Assembly (NCBI RefSeq): GCF_010731715.1
Contig: NZ_AP022587.1
Location: 806,001 to 870,000, forward strand
Origin: Mycobacterium stomatepiae
GTDB lineage: Bacteria > Actinomycetota > Actinomycetes > Mycobacteriales > Mycobacteriaceae
Length of the DNA: 64,000 bases
Reading direction: 5' to 3'
How positions within the stretch are numbered: position 1 is the first letter of the stretch; every line of letters starts with the position of its first letter. The position numbers were made by a program, and so were the translations under genes. Below are positions 27,075 through 36,806 of this stretch, piece after piece. The notes under the pieces were generated by a model, which saw nothing but the letters and a program-made list of their open reading frames with translations, did no database searches and had not been told where the DNA came from.

Positions 27075-27818
27075 ATGTTCAGACGAGTCGGCGCCAGCAA
27101 CGGCCCCAAGCACAAGCTGCTGACCATCGAATTTCGTGATGTGGTGCGCGAATACCAGATTGGCGGACAAAACGTCCGCGCGCTCGACGACGTCAGCCTG
27201 CGCCTCGAGGGCGGGCAGTTCGTCTCGATGGTCGGGCCGTCCGGTGCTGGCAAAAGCACCCTGCTGCATTTGCTCGGCGCGCTGGACTCCCCGGATTCCG
27301 GGTCGATCGAATTCGACGGGGACGAGATCGGCCGTCTCAACGACCAGCAACAGTCGCAGTTTCGCCATCACCGCGTCGGTTTCATCTTCCAGTTTTTCAA
27401 TCTCCTACCGACCCTGTCCGCGTGGGAGAACGTTGCGGTGCCGAAGCTCCTCGACGGCGTACGGCTGGGCAAGGCCAAACCTGACGCGGTCCGGCTGCTG
27501 GAGCGGGTGGGTCTGGGACACCGCACCGAGCACCGGCCGGCCGAACTCTCCGGCGGCCAGATGCAGCGCGTCGCGGTGGCGCGAGCGTTGATGATGGACC
27601 CACCGCTGATTTTGGCCGACGAACCCACCGGAAACCTCGACTCTAGCACGGGCGCTTCGATATTGACGCTGCTCGGCGATGTCGCGCACGAAGCCGGACG
27701 CGGCCGGCTGGTGGTGATGGTGACCCACAACCCCGAAGCCGCGGAGGCAACCGATCGGGTGATCATGCTGCAGGACGGGCGGATCGTTTCCAACGAACGA
27801 TCGGCGGTCCTGGTGTGA
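27075..27818 (+). CDS. ABC transporter ATP-binding protein, MacB/LolD type
   Basis: Energises the FtsX-type permease encoded next. Walker A GPSGAGKST, Q-loop FQFFNLLP, signature LSGGQMQRV, Walker B LILADEPTGNLDS and the switch His (VTHNP) are all present in ~247 residues. LolD/MacB ATPases typically pair with one FtsX permease and act as mechanical pumps rather than simple importers. AGGAGG lies only 3 nt before ATG 27075, so the true start might be ATG 27054. The stop overlaps the permease start (GTGA). Confidence 0.85.
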   Translation: MFRRVGASNGPKHKLLTIEFRDVVREYQIGGQNVRALDDVSLRLEGGQFVSMVGPSGAGKSTLLHLLGALDSPDSGSIEFDGDEIGRLNDQQQSQFRHHRVGFIFQFFNLLPTLSAWENVAVPKLLDGVRLGKAKPDAVRLLERVGLGHRTEHRPAELSGGQMQRVAVARALMMDPPLILADEPTGNLDSSTGASILTLLGDVAHEAGRGRLVVMVTHNPEAAEATDRVIMLQDGRIVSNERSAVLV

Positions 27819-30352
27819 GGCCGGGTTCCGCGATCGGCGCCACCGCGAGCCGCCTGCGGGTGTTCAGCCTTCGCGAACTCGCCGTGCACCGCCGACGAAC
27901 TGTCGCGTCGATCGCCGTAATGGCGGTCTCTGCAATTTATTTGGTGGCGGTATTCGGCATCTTCGGATCGATCACCGGGTCGGTCAATCGACTCAGCGAC
28001 GGGATCGCCGGCATCGCCTCGCTGGAGGTCTCCGGGATCACCGACGCGGGCTTTCCCGACGCGATCGCCGCCGACGTCGCCGCGATTCCCGGGGTGGCGA
28101 CCGCCGCACCGATGATCCGTACATCGGTGTCCACCTCGTCGGGGCCGGTGCTGCTGTTCGGTGCCGACGATCGACTCGCGGCCTTGGGGGGTGCACTCAA
28201 GGACTCGTTGAAAAGCGCTGCACCAGAACAGAAAAACGGCGCGCCAGAACAACCGGAGAATCCGCCCGGGCCCGCTAACGGAGTCCGCGTCGGGCCGGGA
28301 GTCGGTCGTATCAAGGGAGAGACGTTCCAGCTCGGTTCGGATTCGGTGACGGTGACCGAGGTGCTCACCGGCAAAGAGGTGGCGGCCCTCAACGGCGGCC
28401 ACTATGTCCTTGCGCCACTTGCGTTGGCGCAGAACATCACCGGCCGCCAGGGTCAGCTCGACTCGATCCTGATCACGATCACGCCCGGCGCCGATCTGGG
28501 ACAGGTTCGCTCCGCGGTAGCTGCAGCGGTCAATGGCCGCGCCATCGTCGCCGACCCGAGCATGAGGGCGACTCGGGCCGGCGACGGTGTCAAGCTGATG
28601 AACTATATGGCCCTGATGGGTGCGATGGTGGCGTTGGTGGTCGGCGCCTTCTTGATCTACACCACGATGACGATGGCGATCACCCAGCGCCGGCCGGTCA
28701 TCTCGATGCTGCGCGCGATCGGCGGCCGACGCGCCGTGATCGTCCGCGACATGCTCGCGGAGTCGGCGATTCTCGGGGTGATCGGCGGCGGGATCGGGTC
28801 GGCCATCGGAATCCTGATGGGCCGCCTCGCGATTGGCCGCTTGCCACCGGCCATGACGCAAGGCCTCGAAGCCCGCATCGTTTACTGGCTACCCGGCTAC
28901 GCGATACCGATCGCCATCGCGACGACCGCGCTGACCAGCGTGGTGGCCTCGGCAATGGCCGCCCGGCAGGTATACAAGGTCGCACCGATCGAGGCGCTGG
29001 CACCCGTCGGTGTGTCGGCCGCCGACCGCGTCCCGCGCTGGCTGCGGGTGGTATGCGGTGTTGGGGCGGTCGTGGCCTTCGCGGCGTCGATCGCGGTCGT
29101 CATCACCCAGCGCGGCGTCTTGGCGTTCATCGCGATGTCGGCCGTGTTCTCCGCCGAGATCGCACTTGGCTTCGCGCTCACCGTGCCGATCGTCAACGCC
29201 GCGGCCGCAACCGCGCGAGTATTCGGTACCGTCGGCGCCCTGGCCGCGGCGACGATCCAGCGCGCACCGCGACGGGTCTGGGCGACGGTCATGACGGTGG
29301 TGATCGCGGTCGTCACCACCGTCACGATCACCGGCACCAACAACTACATGATCCGGTCCGCGCGGGGCATCTTCGCCTCGGTGGTGGACACCCCGGTCTG
29401 GGTGAGCGCGAATTCTCCGGACACCTACCCCACTGACGCTCTGCCGCAAGGACTTTCCGACAAACTGGCCACCGTGCCGGGCGTCGCGCATGTCACCGAG
29501 GGCGCGTACGGATTCGCCGAAGTCGGGGGCGCCCGGGTGATGCTCGACGGGTTCTCGGCCGGGTCCGCCGACCCGCTGTACCGGGCGCTTGCCCGACAGG
29601 TGCGCGACGACGTGCTGGCCGGTCGGGGGGTCGTGCTTTCCCAGAATCTGGGCAAGACCCTGCGCGTTCGGGTCGGCGACCAGCTTCGCATCCAAACCCC
29701 GCACGGCGTGCGGCAGGCGCCGGTGCTGGCCCTGGTGCCGTATTTCTCGACGGTTATCGGCACCCTCGGCCTGGGCTTGGATCAAATGCGGTCGTGGTTC
29801 GACCGGCCGGTCTCGACGACGCTGCAGATCGCCGCGGCCCCGGGCGTCGACGCGCATCGGTTACTGACCGACGTCCGCGCGGCGGTGCCGGCACCGAACT
29901 ACGTCTACGACGGCAACGCCGAGCTGGCGGGGCTCGAAGCGCCGATGCATCAGAGCATGTTCATCGCCAATGCCGTGTGGATCATCGTCGTGCTGGTGGC
30001 CGCGGTGGCATTGCTCAACACGTTGACCCTCTCGGTGCTGGAACGGCGCCGCGAAATCGGGGTGCTGCGGGCGATGGGGTCCAGCCGTCGGTTCACCCTG
30101 CGAATGGTGCTGGCCGAGGCGGCCGGAATCGGCTTCGTGGGCGGTGTTTTGGGGCTGATGTTCGGCTGCGCGGACCAGTGGCTGTTCAGTCTGGTCAGCG
30201 GCGACATGATGAATTTCCACGTCACGTTCCACCCCAGCTGGATGGCCCTTGCCTTTACCCTGGGCGCGCTGGCGATCAGCCTGCTCGGCTCGGTGCCCCC
30301 CGCCCGCCGCGCGGCCCGACTGAACATCATCGAAGCGGTCGGCATCGAGTAA
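27815..30352 (+). CDS. FtsX-family ABC permease (duplicated MacB-type)
   Basis: 845 residues. One membrane helix near the N-terminus (residues ~28-55), a large outside domain, three helices at ~265-400, a second cluster around 410-520, another outside domain, and three helices at ~715-840. The duplicated FtsX core appears as MTMAITQRRPVISMLRAIGG and LSVLERRREIGVLRAMGSS. This is the actinobacterial type with two FtsX units in one chain. With the ATPase it should form a complex moving a lipid, peptide or lipoprotein. GTG 27815 overlaps the ATPase stop. Confidence 0.85.
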   Translation: MRPGSAIGATASRLRVFSLRELAVHRRRTVASIAVMAVSAIYLVAVFGIFGSITGSVNRLSDGIAGIASLEVSGITDAGFPDAIAADVAAIPGVATAAPMIRTSVSTSSGPVLLFGADDRLAALGGALKDSLKSAAPEQKNGAPEQPENPPGPANGVRVGPGVGRIKGETFQLGSDSVTVTEVLTGKEVAALNGGHYVLAPLALAQNITGRQGQLDSILITITPGADLGQVRSAVAAAVNGRAIVADPSMRATRAGDGVKLMNYMALMGAMVALVVGAFLIYTTMTMAITQRRPVISMLRAIGGRRAVIVRDMLAESAILGVIGGGIGSAIGILMGRLAIGRLPPAMTQGLEARIVYWLPGYAIPIAIATTALTSVVASAMAARQVYKVAPIEALAPVGVSAADRVPRWLRVVCGVGAVVAFAASIAVVITQRGVLAFIAMSAVFSAEIALGFALTVPIVNAAAATARVFGTVGALAAATIQRAPRRVWATVMTVVIAVVTTVTITGTNNYMIRSARGIFASVVDTPVWVSANSPDTYPTDALPQGLSDKLATVPGVAHVTEGAYGFAEVGGARVMLDGFSAGSADPLYRALARQVRDDVLAGRGVVLSQNLGKTLRVRVGDQLRIQTPHGVRQAPVLALVPYFSTVIGTLGLGLDQMRSWFDRPVSTTLQIAAAPGVDAHRLLTDVRAAVPAPNYVYDGNAELAGLEAPMHQSMFIANAVWIIVVLVAAVALLNTLTLSVLERRREIGVLRAMGSSRRFTLRMVLAEAAGIGFVGGVLGLMFGCADQWLFSLVSGDMMNFHVTFHPSWMALAFTLGALAISLLGSVPPARRAARLNIIEAVGIE

Positions 30353-30355
30353 GAG

Positions 30356-30961
30356 CTACTCGATCAGCGTCGCGAATCCCTGCAGGTGGGGTTTGCACGG
30401 AAACGGCACCGGAGTGCGCGGGATGGCGCGCAATCCCGTCGTGTCGAATCCGGCCGCCGCGATGGAGTCGACGGTGCGCCGGTTCGGTTCGCAACCCGCG
30501 GCCAACCACGACCACGGCTTGCTGACCAGGTCCTGCAATCGGCCCATCAGGCCCTCGCCGCGCACGTGCTCGAGCACGACCAGCCGGCCGTCCGGCACCA
30601 GCACCCGCCGGATCTCCGCCAGCGTCGCGGTGACGTCTTCGACCGAGCACAACACCAACCCGATGTGCACCGAGTCGAAGCTGTTGTCACCGAACGGTAT
30701 TGACTCGCCCGTCCCCTCGACGATGTCGGCGGTGATCCCGTGGCGAGACGCCAGACGAGACGCCATCTCACGGAACGCGGCCACCGGCTCCACCGCCGAG
30801 ATCGAGGTCACCGCGGGCGGGACGAACTTCATGTCGGTCCCCGGTCCCAGGCCGACCATCAGCAGCCGGCCTGTCGCGTGCGCGATCGCGTCTCGGCGGT
30901 ACCGGTTGTAGAAGAGGCGGTCGAAGACCGGCTGACCGAACCGATATATGTAGGGAAACAA
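30356..30961 (-). CDS. Class I SAM-dependent methyltransferase (Methyltransf_11)
   Basis: 201 residues. SAM motif I is LLMVGLGPGTDM, motif II-like ISAVEPVAAF, and then NSFDSVHIGLVLCSV with RVLVPDGRLVVLEHVRG. The C-terminal KPWSWLAAGCEPNR resembles METTL7/PmtA-like enzymes that act on lipids or thiols. The start is taken at TTG 30961; no ribosome site is seen, so it may be coupled to the DUF4389 gene 14 nt upstream. Third gene of a minus-strand operon. Confidence 0.76.
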   Translation of the reverse strand: MFPYIYRFGQPVFDRLFYNRYRRDAIAHATGRLLMVGLGPGTDMKFVPPAVTSISAVEPVAAFREMASRLASRHGITADIVEGTGESIPFGDNSFDSVHIGLVLCSVEDVTATLAEIRRVLVPDGRLVVLEHVRGEGLMGRLQDLVSKPWSWLAAGCEPNRRTVDSIAAAGFDTTGLRAIPRTPVPFPCKPHLQGFATLIE

Positions 30962-30975
30962 CGGATTAGCGGACG

Positions 30976-31605
30976 CTATCGGCTACCTAGGTCCATTCGA
31001 AATGGCGGATACTCGTCACGCATCAACGATACATACACAGCCACCCGGTAGCGCCACCGAACGATGCCCATCAGCAGATCGAACATGCCCCGCGGGGTCG
31101 TCCCGGTGCACAACAGCGCCACCGCGGCGATCACGCACAGGACCTGCAGCAGTGGCTCCAGCGCCCAGCACAGAAGTACCTGCGGAGCCCCCAATAGCCA
31201 CGTCTTCACCAGGACAGCCCAATTCGTCAGGTGTTCGGGATATTCGACGTCGAGCTCGCCGGGATAGTCGGGCCGGGCCGCCAACGTGAAGGGCGGGTAT
31301 CTGTCGGTGCTGTTCATCGGGAACCGATAGTTCATCACGCGCCAGGACCAGCGCAGCACGCCGACGTTGAAGTCGAAGATCGGGCGTGGGTAGCGTCCGG
31401 TGAACAGGATCGCGACGCCGGCCACGACGGTCAGAATCGGATACACCAGATAAAGAAGAATCAGGATGGGATAGTGCGGCACGGCCAGCACACACCACTT
31501 GACGAGCCAGAGCCAGCGTGACGGGGAATCGAAATCGCCACGCACGCGGACGATCTCTACCGGCGCATGGGCCGATTCGATCTCGATGACCCTGGTTCCG
31601 GTCAT
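30976..31605 (-). CDS. DUF4389 membrane protein
   Basis: 209 residues with two similar halves. Each has a long hydrophobic helix (around residues 40-66 and 125-150) followed by a ...FD-x3-G(V/I)xRW-x-(W/Y)RV-x2-Y segment and a (D)RYPPF or DEYPPF end, the hallmark of DUF4389. Function unknown. ATG 31605 overlaps the TGA of the flavin monooxygenase (ATGA), tying the two together; the methyltransferase follows. Confidence 0.8.
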   Translation of the reverse strand: MTGTRVIEIESAHAPVEIVRVRGDFDSPSRWLWLVKWCVLAVPHYPILILLYLVYPILTVVAGVAILFTGRYPRPIFDFNVGVLRWSWRVMNYRFPMNSTDRYPPFTLAARPDYPGELDVEYPEHLTNWAVLVKTWLLGAPQVLLCWALEPLLQVLCVIAAVALLCTGTTPRGMFDLLMGIVRWRYRVAVYVSLMRDEYPPFRMDLGSR

Positions 31606-32867
31606 CGCGTCGCAGGGGTTAGTGCCGCGAGATCGCGATCGATCTGCGCGGCGATCCGCGGGTGGCTGGTCATCCGGACGAACTCGGTCAGTATCCAGGT
31701 GTGTAGTCGATCCGGTATCAATGCCGCCGGCCGCAACACGGACTCGCTATGCGAGACCTGCAGCGACGCGACCCGAGACACGGCGCTGACCTGACCTCGC
31801 CGAGTCTTCTCGTACGAGCGCAGCGCAGCCGAAAGCTCGGCCCGGCTGCTGCCGGAGTCGAGGCCCGCGATCGTCTTGCACAACACCATCGTGTCGAGCA
31901 GAGCCTGATTCGTTCCTTGCGCGAACGTGGGCGGCATCGTGTGCGCGGCGTCGCCGAGCAAGGTCACCGGCCCGGCGCTCAACGGTGCGGGTACCGGATG
32001 CTGGAAATGGGGGTAGGGCGATTGCGCCAAATCTTCGTCGGTCAGTTTCGCGAGCAACAGGTCGACCGACTCGGACCAGCCGGCGAAGGTGCGTCGGATC
32101 GCTTCGATCGGGCGACGTGGCCGAATGAATTCGTGGGACCACGGCAAGTCGAACCACCATTGCACGCATCCGCCGCCGGCCGGCCAGAGGCCGGTATTTC
32201 CGTGCGCGCCAATGACGATGTAAGCCGTCTCCCGGTCGACGATCTCGGGAAGGCTCACCAGACCCTGCCAGCTGCACCAGCCGGTCGGTTCGGCGGCCGG
32301 CGCGCCGACCACCTCCCGGATCACCGAATGCAGACCGTCGGCGCCGATCAGCAGGTCGCCTTCGACCACGCTGCCGTCCTCGAACCCGACCGCGACGCCG
32401 TCGGGCATCATGATGACCTGAGCGGCACGCGTGTTGCAGCGGATGCGATCGGCCGGGAAGTCTGTCAGCAGGCGTTCCAGCACAACCCGGCGGGGAACCA
32501 TCCGAACGGGCGCGCCCATTCGCTTCACCATTGCGTCCACATCGACCGTGGCGACCCGGTGTCCCTTCGACGTCCGCAGGCGCACGGTGGACAGCAGTTG
32601 GCCCGCGCCAGCCATGTCGACGCCCAGCTGACGCAGAACCGTCTCGCCGTTGGACCAGATGGTCACGGCACCCCCACCCGCGCGCGTATCGGCGCGCTGA
32701 TCGAAGACGGTGACGTCGTGCCCGTCCCGCAGCAAACCGCGGGCGACCGATATGCCGCTCACTCCCGCGCCGATCACCAAGACCCGCAGTGGCCGCCCCG
32801 ATCGCGACGACGAGGATGGTAAACAGCTGATATGACTGCTGGCGCTCGTGCGATCACGCTGTTCCAT
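31602..32867 (-). CDS. FAD-dependent monooxygenase (group A hydroxylase type)
   Basis: About 420 residues. The FAD loop is RVLVIGAGVSGISVARG, the second motif GDLLIGADGLHS and the third VTLLGDAAHTMPPTFAQG, as in p-hydroxybenzoate-hydroxylase-like enzymes and squalene/tetracycline monooxygenases. The exact start is unsure: ATG 32867 (after AGAGGG) adds ~35 residues before the FAD strand and overlaps the divergent gene by 36 bp; a TTG or GTG just before VIGAG is too short. First gene of the operon with DUF4389 and a methyltransferase. Substrate unknown. Confidence 0.8.
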   Translation of the reverse strand: MEQRDRTSASSHISCLPSSSSRSGRPLRVLVIGAGVSGISVARGLLRDGHDVTVFDQRADTRAGGGAVTIWSNGETVLRQLGVDMAGAGQLLSTVRLRTSKGHRVATVDVDAMVKRMGAPVRMVPRRVVLERLLTDFPADRIRCNTRAAQVIMMPDGVAVGFEDGSVVEGDLLIGADGLHSVIREVVGAPAAEPTGWCSWQGLVSLPEIVDRETAYIVIGAHGNTGLWPAGGGCVQWWFDLPWSHEFIRPRRPIEAIRRTFAGWSESVDLLLAKLTDEDLAQSPYPHFQHPVPAPLSAGPVTLLGDAAHTMPPTFAQGTNQALLDTMVLCKTIAGLDSGSSRAELSAALRSYEKTRRGQVSAVSRVASLQVSHSESVLRPAALIPDRLHTWILTEFVRMTSHPRIAAQIDRDLAALTPATR

Positions 32868-33760
32868 CCGCCCTCTGATCCGGCGCGATTCGGCCAGTGG
32901 GTGGTGGGCTATCTTGCTTCGGCGCGTCACTCTCCTGGACACGTAAGTGCGCGCGAATCGGTTCAAGGCAACAGGCCGCTGGATTGGGCTGTCGAGGTCA
33001 CCTTCCGCGATGCCGATGTACTCGACGCTTGGCTGGACAGCGCTGAGCGCCAAGCCGTTCTGCGTGAAGGCGAGGCGCAAGGCTGGTGGCAGCGCGCATC
33101 CGATCTGGTCCTGACGCAGGGTGAGCCGCCGCCCGCTAACGTCGGTATCTTTCTGCACAGCGTCGCTCCCGCCAAGGAAGCCGAATTCATCGCCACGCAA
33201 AGCGAACTCACACGCAGCATCTTCGCATTTCCCGGATACGAAGGCACAGCGGTATTTCCGGCCGATGCGGCCGGACAACAATGGATGTCGGTGCTCCGAT
33301 TCCGCCGCGCCGATCAGCTGACGAACTGGATGCGCTCGCGCGAGCGCCAAGATGCGCTGCCGCGGCTGCGCGGCGGATTGACCGACGACTTCGCCGAATT
33401 GACCCGAGCGCACCGTTCGGGTCGACGATTCGAGTTGCCGACGGGCAGACCCGGATTACCCCGGCCTGGAAGACGGCGATGCTGGTGCTGCTCTGCCTGT
33501 ACCCCACCGTCATGCTGCTGTCGAAATCGCTCTCGCCCGCGCTGGGCAAGCTGGGGGCGAGCCCGTCGGTGTCGATCTTCGCCGGCAATATCGTCAGCAT
33601 CGTTGCGCTGCAATGGGTCTTGGTTCCCACCGTGTCGCGCCCGTTCCGGCGCTGGCTCGACCCGATCGACGGGGCGTCGACCCGGATCACCGCCGCGGGC
33701 GCGGCCGCGGTAGTGGCGGCCTACGTCGTACTTCTAGCGCTTTTCACGCTGACGGGCTAG
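32832..33760 (+). pseudogene. Antibiotic-biosynthesis-monooxygenase (ABM) repeat protein with membrane C-terminus, frameshifted
   Basis: Two ABM-like ferredoxin-fold units (around residues 5-90 and 100-185) followed by a C-terminal membrane part with three hydrophobic helices (TAMLVLLCLYPTVMLLS, then IFAGNIVSIVALQWVLV, then AAAVVAAYVVLLALF). The soluble and membrane parts are in different frames; one base lost near 33408-33412 (ACCCGAGCGCACCG) joins them into ~309 residues. This architecture is known among ABM proteins, so the frameshift is recent or an error. Divergent from the flavin monooxygenase, with overlapping 5' ends. Confidence 0.78.
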
Positions 33761-34650
33761 CCGCGCGCACCAAACATCTTGTGCAGGTCCTCGATTCCCC
33801 ACGGCGCCGCGTCGTGATGGTCGCGGTACCCCAGCAGGGACGGCGTCGGCCGGTCGAAGCGTCCGACGAAACCGCCTGCGGCAACCAGGATCTGGCCCGT
33901 GATGTCGCGCGCCAGATCGCTGGCGAGATAGGCATAGAGCGGGGCGACGAACGCGGGCGGTGCACTATCCAGCGATGCCTGCTTGGTCACGTCGTCCAGC
34001 AATCCGCGGCGGTGCAAATCCGCGATGTGCTTTTCGTCCTCGGATCCGGTGGAAAGCCGAGTCCGCGCCCCCGAGCATACCACGTTGGCCCGCACGCCTT
34101 TGGACTTCAGCTCCGCGGCGATGGCCACCGTCAAGCCGTTGACGGCACCCTTGCCCGCGGGGTAGCCGGTGCCACCGTAATCACCCAGAAAAGCCACCGA
34201 ACTTGTGTTGACGATCGTTCCGTGCCCCTGCGCGGCCATCGCACGTGCGGCGACCCGGCAGGTGTGAAACACCGTGCCGGCATGGGCGCCGATCAGCCGA
34301 TCGAATTCTTCGGGCGTTATGTCCAGGATCGACGAGCCGGGCGGTTCGGCAATCCCGGCGCAGTTGATCAGGATGTCGAAGCGCCCGAAGCTGTCGCGGC
34401 AGGTGTCCACCAGCGCGATGGCGACGGTCTCGTCATCCGCGGCCCCGACCACCGCGGTGGCTCGGCCCCCCGCCGCCGTGACCGCCGCGACGGTGTCCGT
34501 CACGGCATCTCCATCACGACCGTTGACCTCGACGCCGGCGCCGAGTTCTGCCAGCAGTTCGACGACCGCGCGGCCGATGCCGCGGCTTCCCCCGGACACC
34601 ACTGCCGCGCGCCCGGCCAGTAGGTTTTCACTGCTCGTCGGGATCGACAT
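33757..34650 (-). CDS. Short-chain dehydrogenase/reductase
   Basis: 297 residues. The cofactor loop is VVSGGSRGIGRA, NxAG is NCAG, and the catalytic group is S...YPAGK. A C-terminal extension of ~25 residues (PSLLGYRDHHDAAPWG) follows the usual SDR end. ATG 34650 has no ribosome site but stands 7 nt after TACTGT, fitting a leaderless start. It converges with the ABM gene with a 4-bp overlap. Oxidation or reduction of a carbonyl; substrate unknown. Confidence 0.83.
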   Translation of the reverse strand: MSIPTSSENLLAGRAAVVSGGSRGIGRAVVELLAELGAGVEVNGRDGDAVTDTVAAVTAAGGRATAVVGAADDETVAIALVDTCRDSFGRFDILINCAGIAEPPGSSILDITPEEFDRLIGAHAGTVFHTCRVAARAMAAQGHGTIVNTSSVAFLGDYGGTGYPAGKGAVNGLTVAIAAELKSKGVRANVVCSGARTRLSTGSEDEKHIADLHRRGLLDDVTKQASLDSAPPAFVAPLYAYLASDLARDITGQILVAAGGFVGRFDRPTPSLLGYRDHHDAAPWGIEDLHKMFGARG

Positions 34651-34657
34651 TTGCCGA

Positions 34658-34663
34658 ACAGTA
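34658..34663 (-). promoter_or_regulatory. -10 element TACTGT, probable leaderless promoter of the SDR
   Basis: On the minus strand TACTGT is followed by 7 nt and then ATG 34650. No clear -35 element is seen. Confidence 0.4.
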
Positions 34664-35072
34664 CGCGTTTGTCGTTGACCAGCGTTTTCCGGGTCGAGAA
34701 CGCCGGAGCGCCTATTGCCCGGGCGGCCGACGATTGCCAACAAGCACCGATTCATCCCCAAAGCGACCCAAGGGGGTAGTATCGGAATCGAGTCCGTCTG
34801 GACACGTCACCGTTTAGCTAAAAGCGGTCAGTCAGCCGTACGGCTGCTGGACTGTCGCTCCGGTGATCGACAACCCCCGGGTCGCCCTCCTGTGGTGGCG
34901 CACGCGCTGTGAACAACAACTGATCCGTCCGACGGACTGAGTTAATGGGGTCCCGCGCGCACGCCCGCGATGGCTGCTGCGCGCGACTCCCAGGGGAGTG
35001 TGTCGTAATGCAAATTCATTGGTGCACAGACTGTTTCGCCAGACGCCCGATCGCAGCCGGGGGGTCTCACAG
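34664..35072. other. Gene-free region upstream of the sigma factor, with a 14-bp palindrome
   Basis: No gene is supported in these ~410 bp. CAGCCGTACGGCTG at 34833-34846 is a perfect palindrome and could be an operator or the stem of a hairpin, 227 bp before the sigma-factor ATG. I looked for a SigF-type promoter (GTTT with GGGTAT) and found no good match. Confidence 0.3.
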
Positions 35073-35883
35073 ATGACCGAAGTCCTGGCTCCGCCCCGGC
35101 CCACCCGGCCGGCTACCACGCGCAAGGACGATTCCTACGACGACGTCGTCGAGATGTTCCTGGCGCTGAGCGCCATGCCCGCCGAATCACACGAGTATCG
35201 CCGTCAGCGCGAATGCATTGTGAACCGGTGCCTTCCGCTGGCCGACCACGTGGCGCGCCATTTCGCGCGACGCGGTGAGGGCTTGGACGACCTGACCCAG
35301 GTCGCGCGCCCTGGGGCTGATGAATGCCATCAACCGGTTCGACCCCGCAAAAGGGCCTAGTTTCATCGGGTTCGCGATTCCCACCATGATGGGCGAGGTT
35401 CGGCGCCATTTCCGCGACTACAGCTGGGGCATGCGGGTGCCTCGCCGGCTGCGTGAGTTGCACGTCCAAATTACAAGGGCGACAGGGGATTTAGTGCAGA
35501 CGCTGGGCCGGGCTCCGACCGCCCGCGAGCTGTCGAAGGAGCTGGGAGTCACCCACGACGAGATCGTCGAATGCCTGGTAGCCGGCGATGCCTACCAGTT
35601 GGAATCTCTGGACGCGCCGGTGGGCGCCGACAACTCCGGGCGGACCCGCCTGGTGGCGGACGCGGTCGGTGCCGTCGATCCTCAGATCGACCACATCACC
35701 AACCGCGAAGCGGTGCGCTCCCTGATAGCCAACCTTCCGGAGCGCGATCGGGAGGTTCTGCATATGCGGTTCTTCGAATCGATGACACAGAGTGAGATCG
35801 CGAAGCGAATCGGGGTTTCCCAGATGCAGGTGTCGCGCATCCTGGCGAATACCTTGACCTCCCTGCGTGACCAGCTGGAATAG
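35073..35883 (+). pseudogene. SigF/SigB-type RNA polymerase sigma factor, frameshifted
   Basis: Alternative sigma-70 factor of the SigB/SigF/SigG group (~269 residues). Region 2 has RCLPLADHVARHFARRGEGLDDLTQVAR, in which the frame breaks, then LGLMNAINRFDPAKG and MGEVRRHFRDYSWG. Region 4 has LPERDREVLHMRFFESMTQ and IAKRIGVSQMQVSRIL. One surplus C in the CGCGCCCTG stretch (35305-35312) separates the two frames. A GGGGGG site precedes ATG 35073. No anti-sigma factor gene is adjacent, unlike the usual sigF locus. If the frameshift is real, no functional sigma factor is made. Confidence 0.85.
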
Positions 35884-35989
35884 CTCTCGCGCCTTGGTGC
35901 CCGGCCGTCCGGCGACACGCGCACTGTACTGTGCGTTTGGGGTGAAATCGACTCCGTTGCCAGATCGAGCCTGGAAGGAGCACGACGCG

Positions 35990-36610
35990 ATGAGGCTTTC
36001 ACGACCGGTAGTCACGGCGGTGGCTGCGGCGACAGCGCTGGCGTTGGCCGTGGCCGGCTGCGGCGGCAATCAAAAGCCATCGCCGACAACCTCAGGGTCG
36101 GCCACCTCATCGAGCAAGACCAGTGCCCCACCGACCTCTTCGGCTTCCACCGCGCCGGCGGCCGACTACACCGGCTGGTTGATCCAGGTGACCGATATCG
36201 ATGCTCCGGTTCCCTTCACGGGCACGCCGCCGACCAGCAACCCCAACGGCCAGCCCGGCGCGGCGATCACCTTCAACACCCAGGACAACAGCCACACCAT
36301 CAAAGACACCATCCAGGTGTTGGCGGACCCCGGTGCCGCGACGGGCGCATTGAACGCCGCGAAATCGGCACAAAGTGGCGCGATCAAGCATCCGTCCACC
36401 GAAGCGGTGAAGATCGGTACGGACGGAGCGGTGGTGTCCGGCAACTCGCCCGACGGCTCCAAGGGCATTGCGGTGTTGGTGTTCACCGAGGGCAAGACTT
36501 TCGTCACGATCGAATTCGACGGCCCGCCTGACACGTTGCCTCCGCCGGACTTCATCAACGACATCGGCCAAAAGCAGGACGCCGCCGTGAAGAAGGGGCT
36601 CGGCGGCTGA
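35990..36610 (+). CDS. Secreted lipoprotein
   Basis: 206 residues. Signal peptide with charged start and hydrophobic core, then lipobox AVAGC with Cys24 as the lipid-bearing residue. A Ser/Thr/Pro-rich linker (residues ~28-62) leads to a ~140-residue folded domain that I do not recognise. GGAAGGAG lies 9 nt before ATG 35990. It would be anchored on the outer face of the cytoplasmic membrane. It follows the sigma-factor gene on the same strand by ~106 nt. Confidence 0.82.
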   Translation: MRLSRPVVTAVAAATALALAVAGCGGNQKPSPTTSGSATSSSKTSAPPTSSASTAPAADYTGWLIQVTDIDAPVPFTGTPPTSNPNGQPGAAITFNTQDNSHTIKDTIQVLADPGAATGALNAAKSAQSGAIKHPSTEAVKIGTDGAVVSGNSPDGSKGIAVLVFTEGKTFVTIEFDGPPDTLPPPDFINDIGQKQDAAVKKGLGG

Positions 36611-36769
36611 ATCGCGGTCGTACTACGTCGGGCTGCTGAGCAACGCCAGCGATATCGACTCACCCGAAACTTCACGGCACCAACGCCAATCAACAACTCT
36701 AAGGCCGACCGGGCAGGTAGGCGCCGATGCGGTGGCGCTATTGCCCGCGCGACACTGATTAAATAAATG

Positions 36770-36782
36770 GGTTGATTCAACC
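36770..36782. promoter_or_regulatory. 13-bp palindrome GGTTGA-T-TCAACC, candidate TetR operator
   Basis: Perfect inverted repeat directly upstream (25 bp) of the TetR gene at 36807, next to an AT-rich TTAAATAAAT stretch that could be part of the promoter. Position and form suit autorepression. Confidence 0.45.
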
Positions 36783-36806
36783 TCTGCCGCAGTGTTCACT
36801 GGGGCG

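Noticed and set aside
34664..35072. SigF-dependent promoter before the sigma factor
   Set aside because: No GTTT/GGGTAT pair with proper spacing was found.
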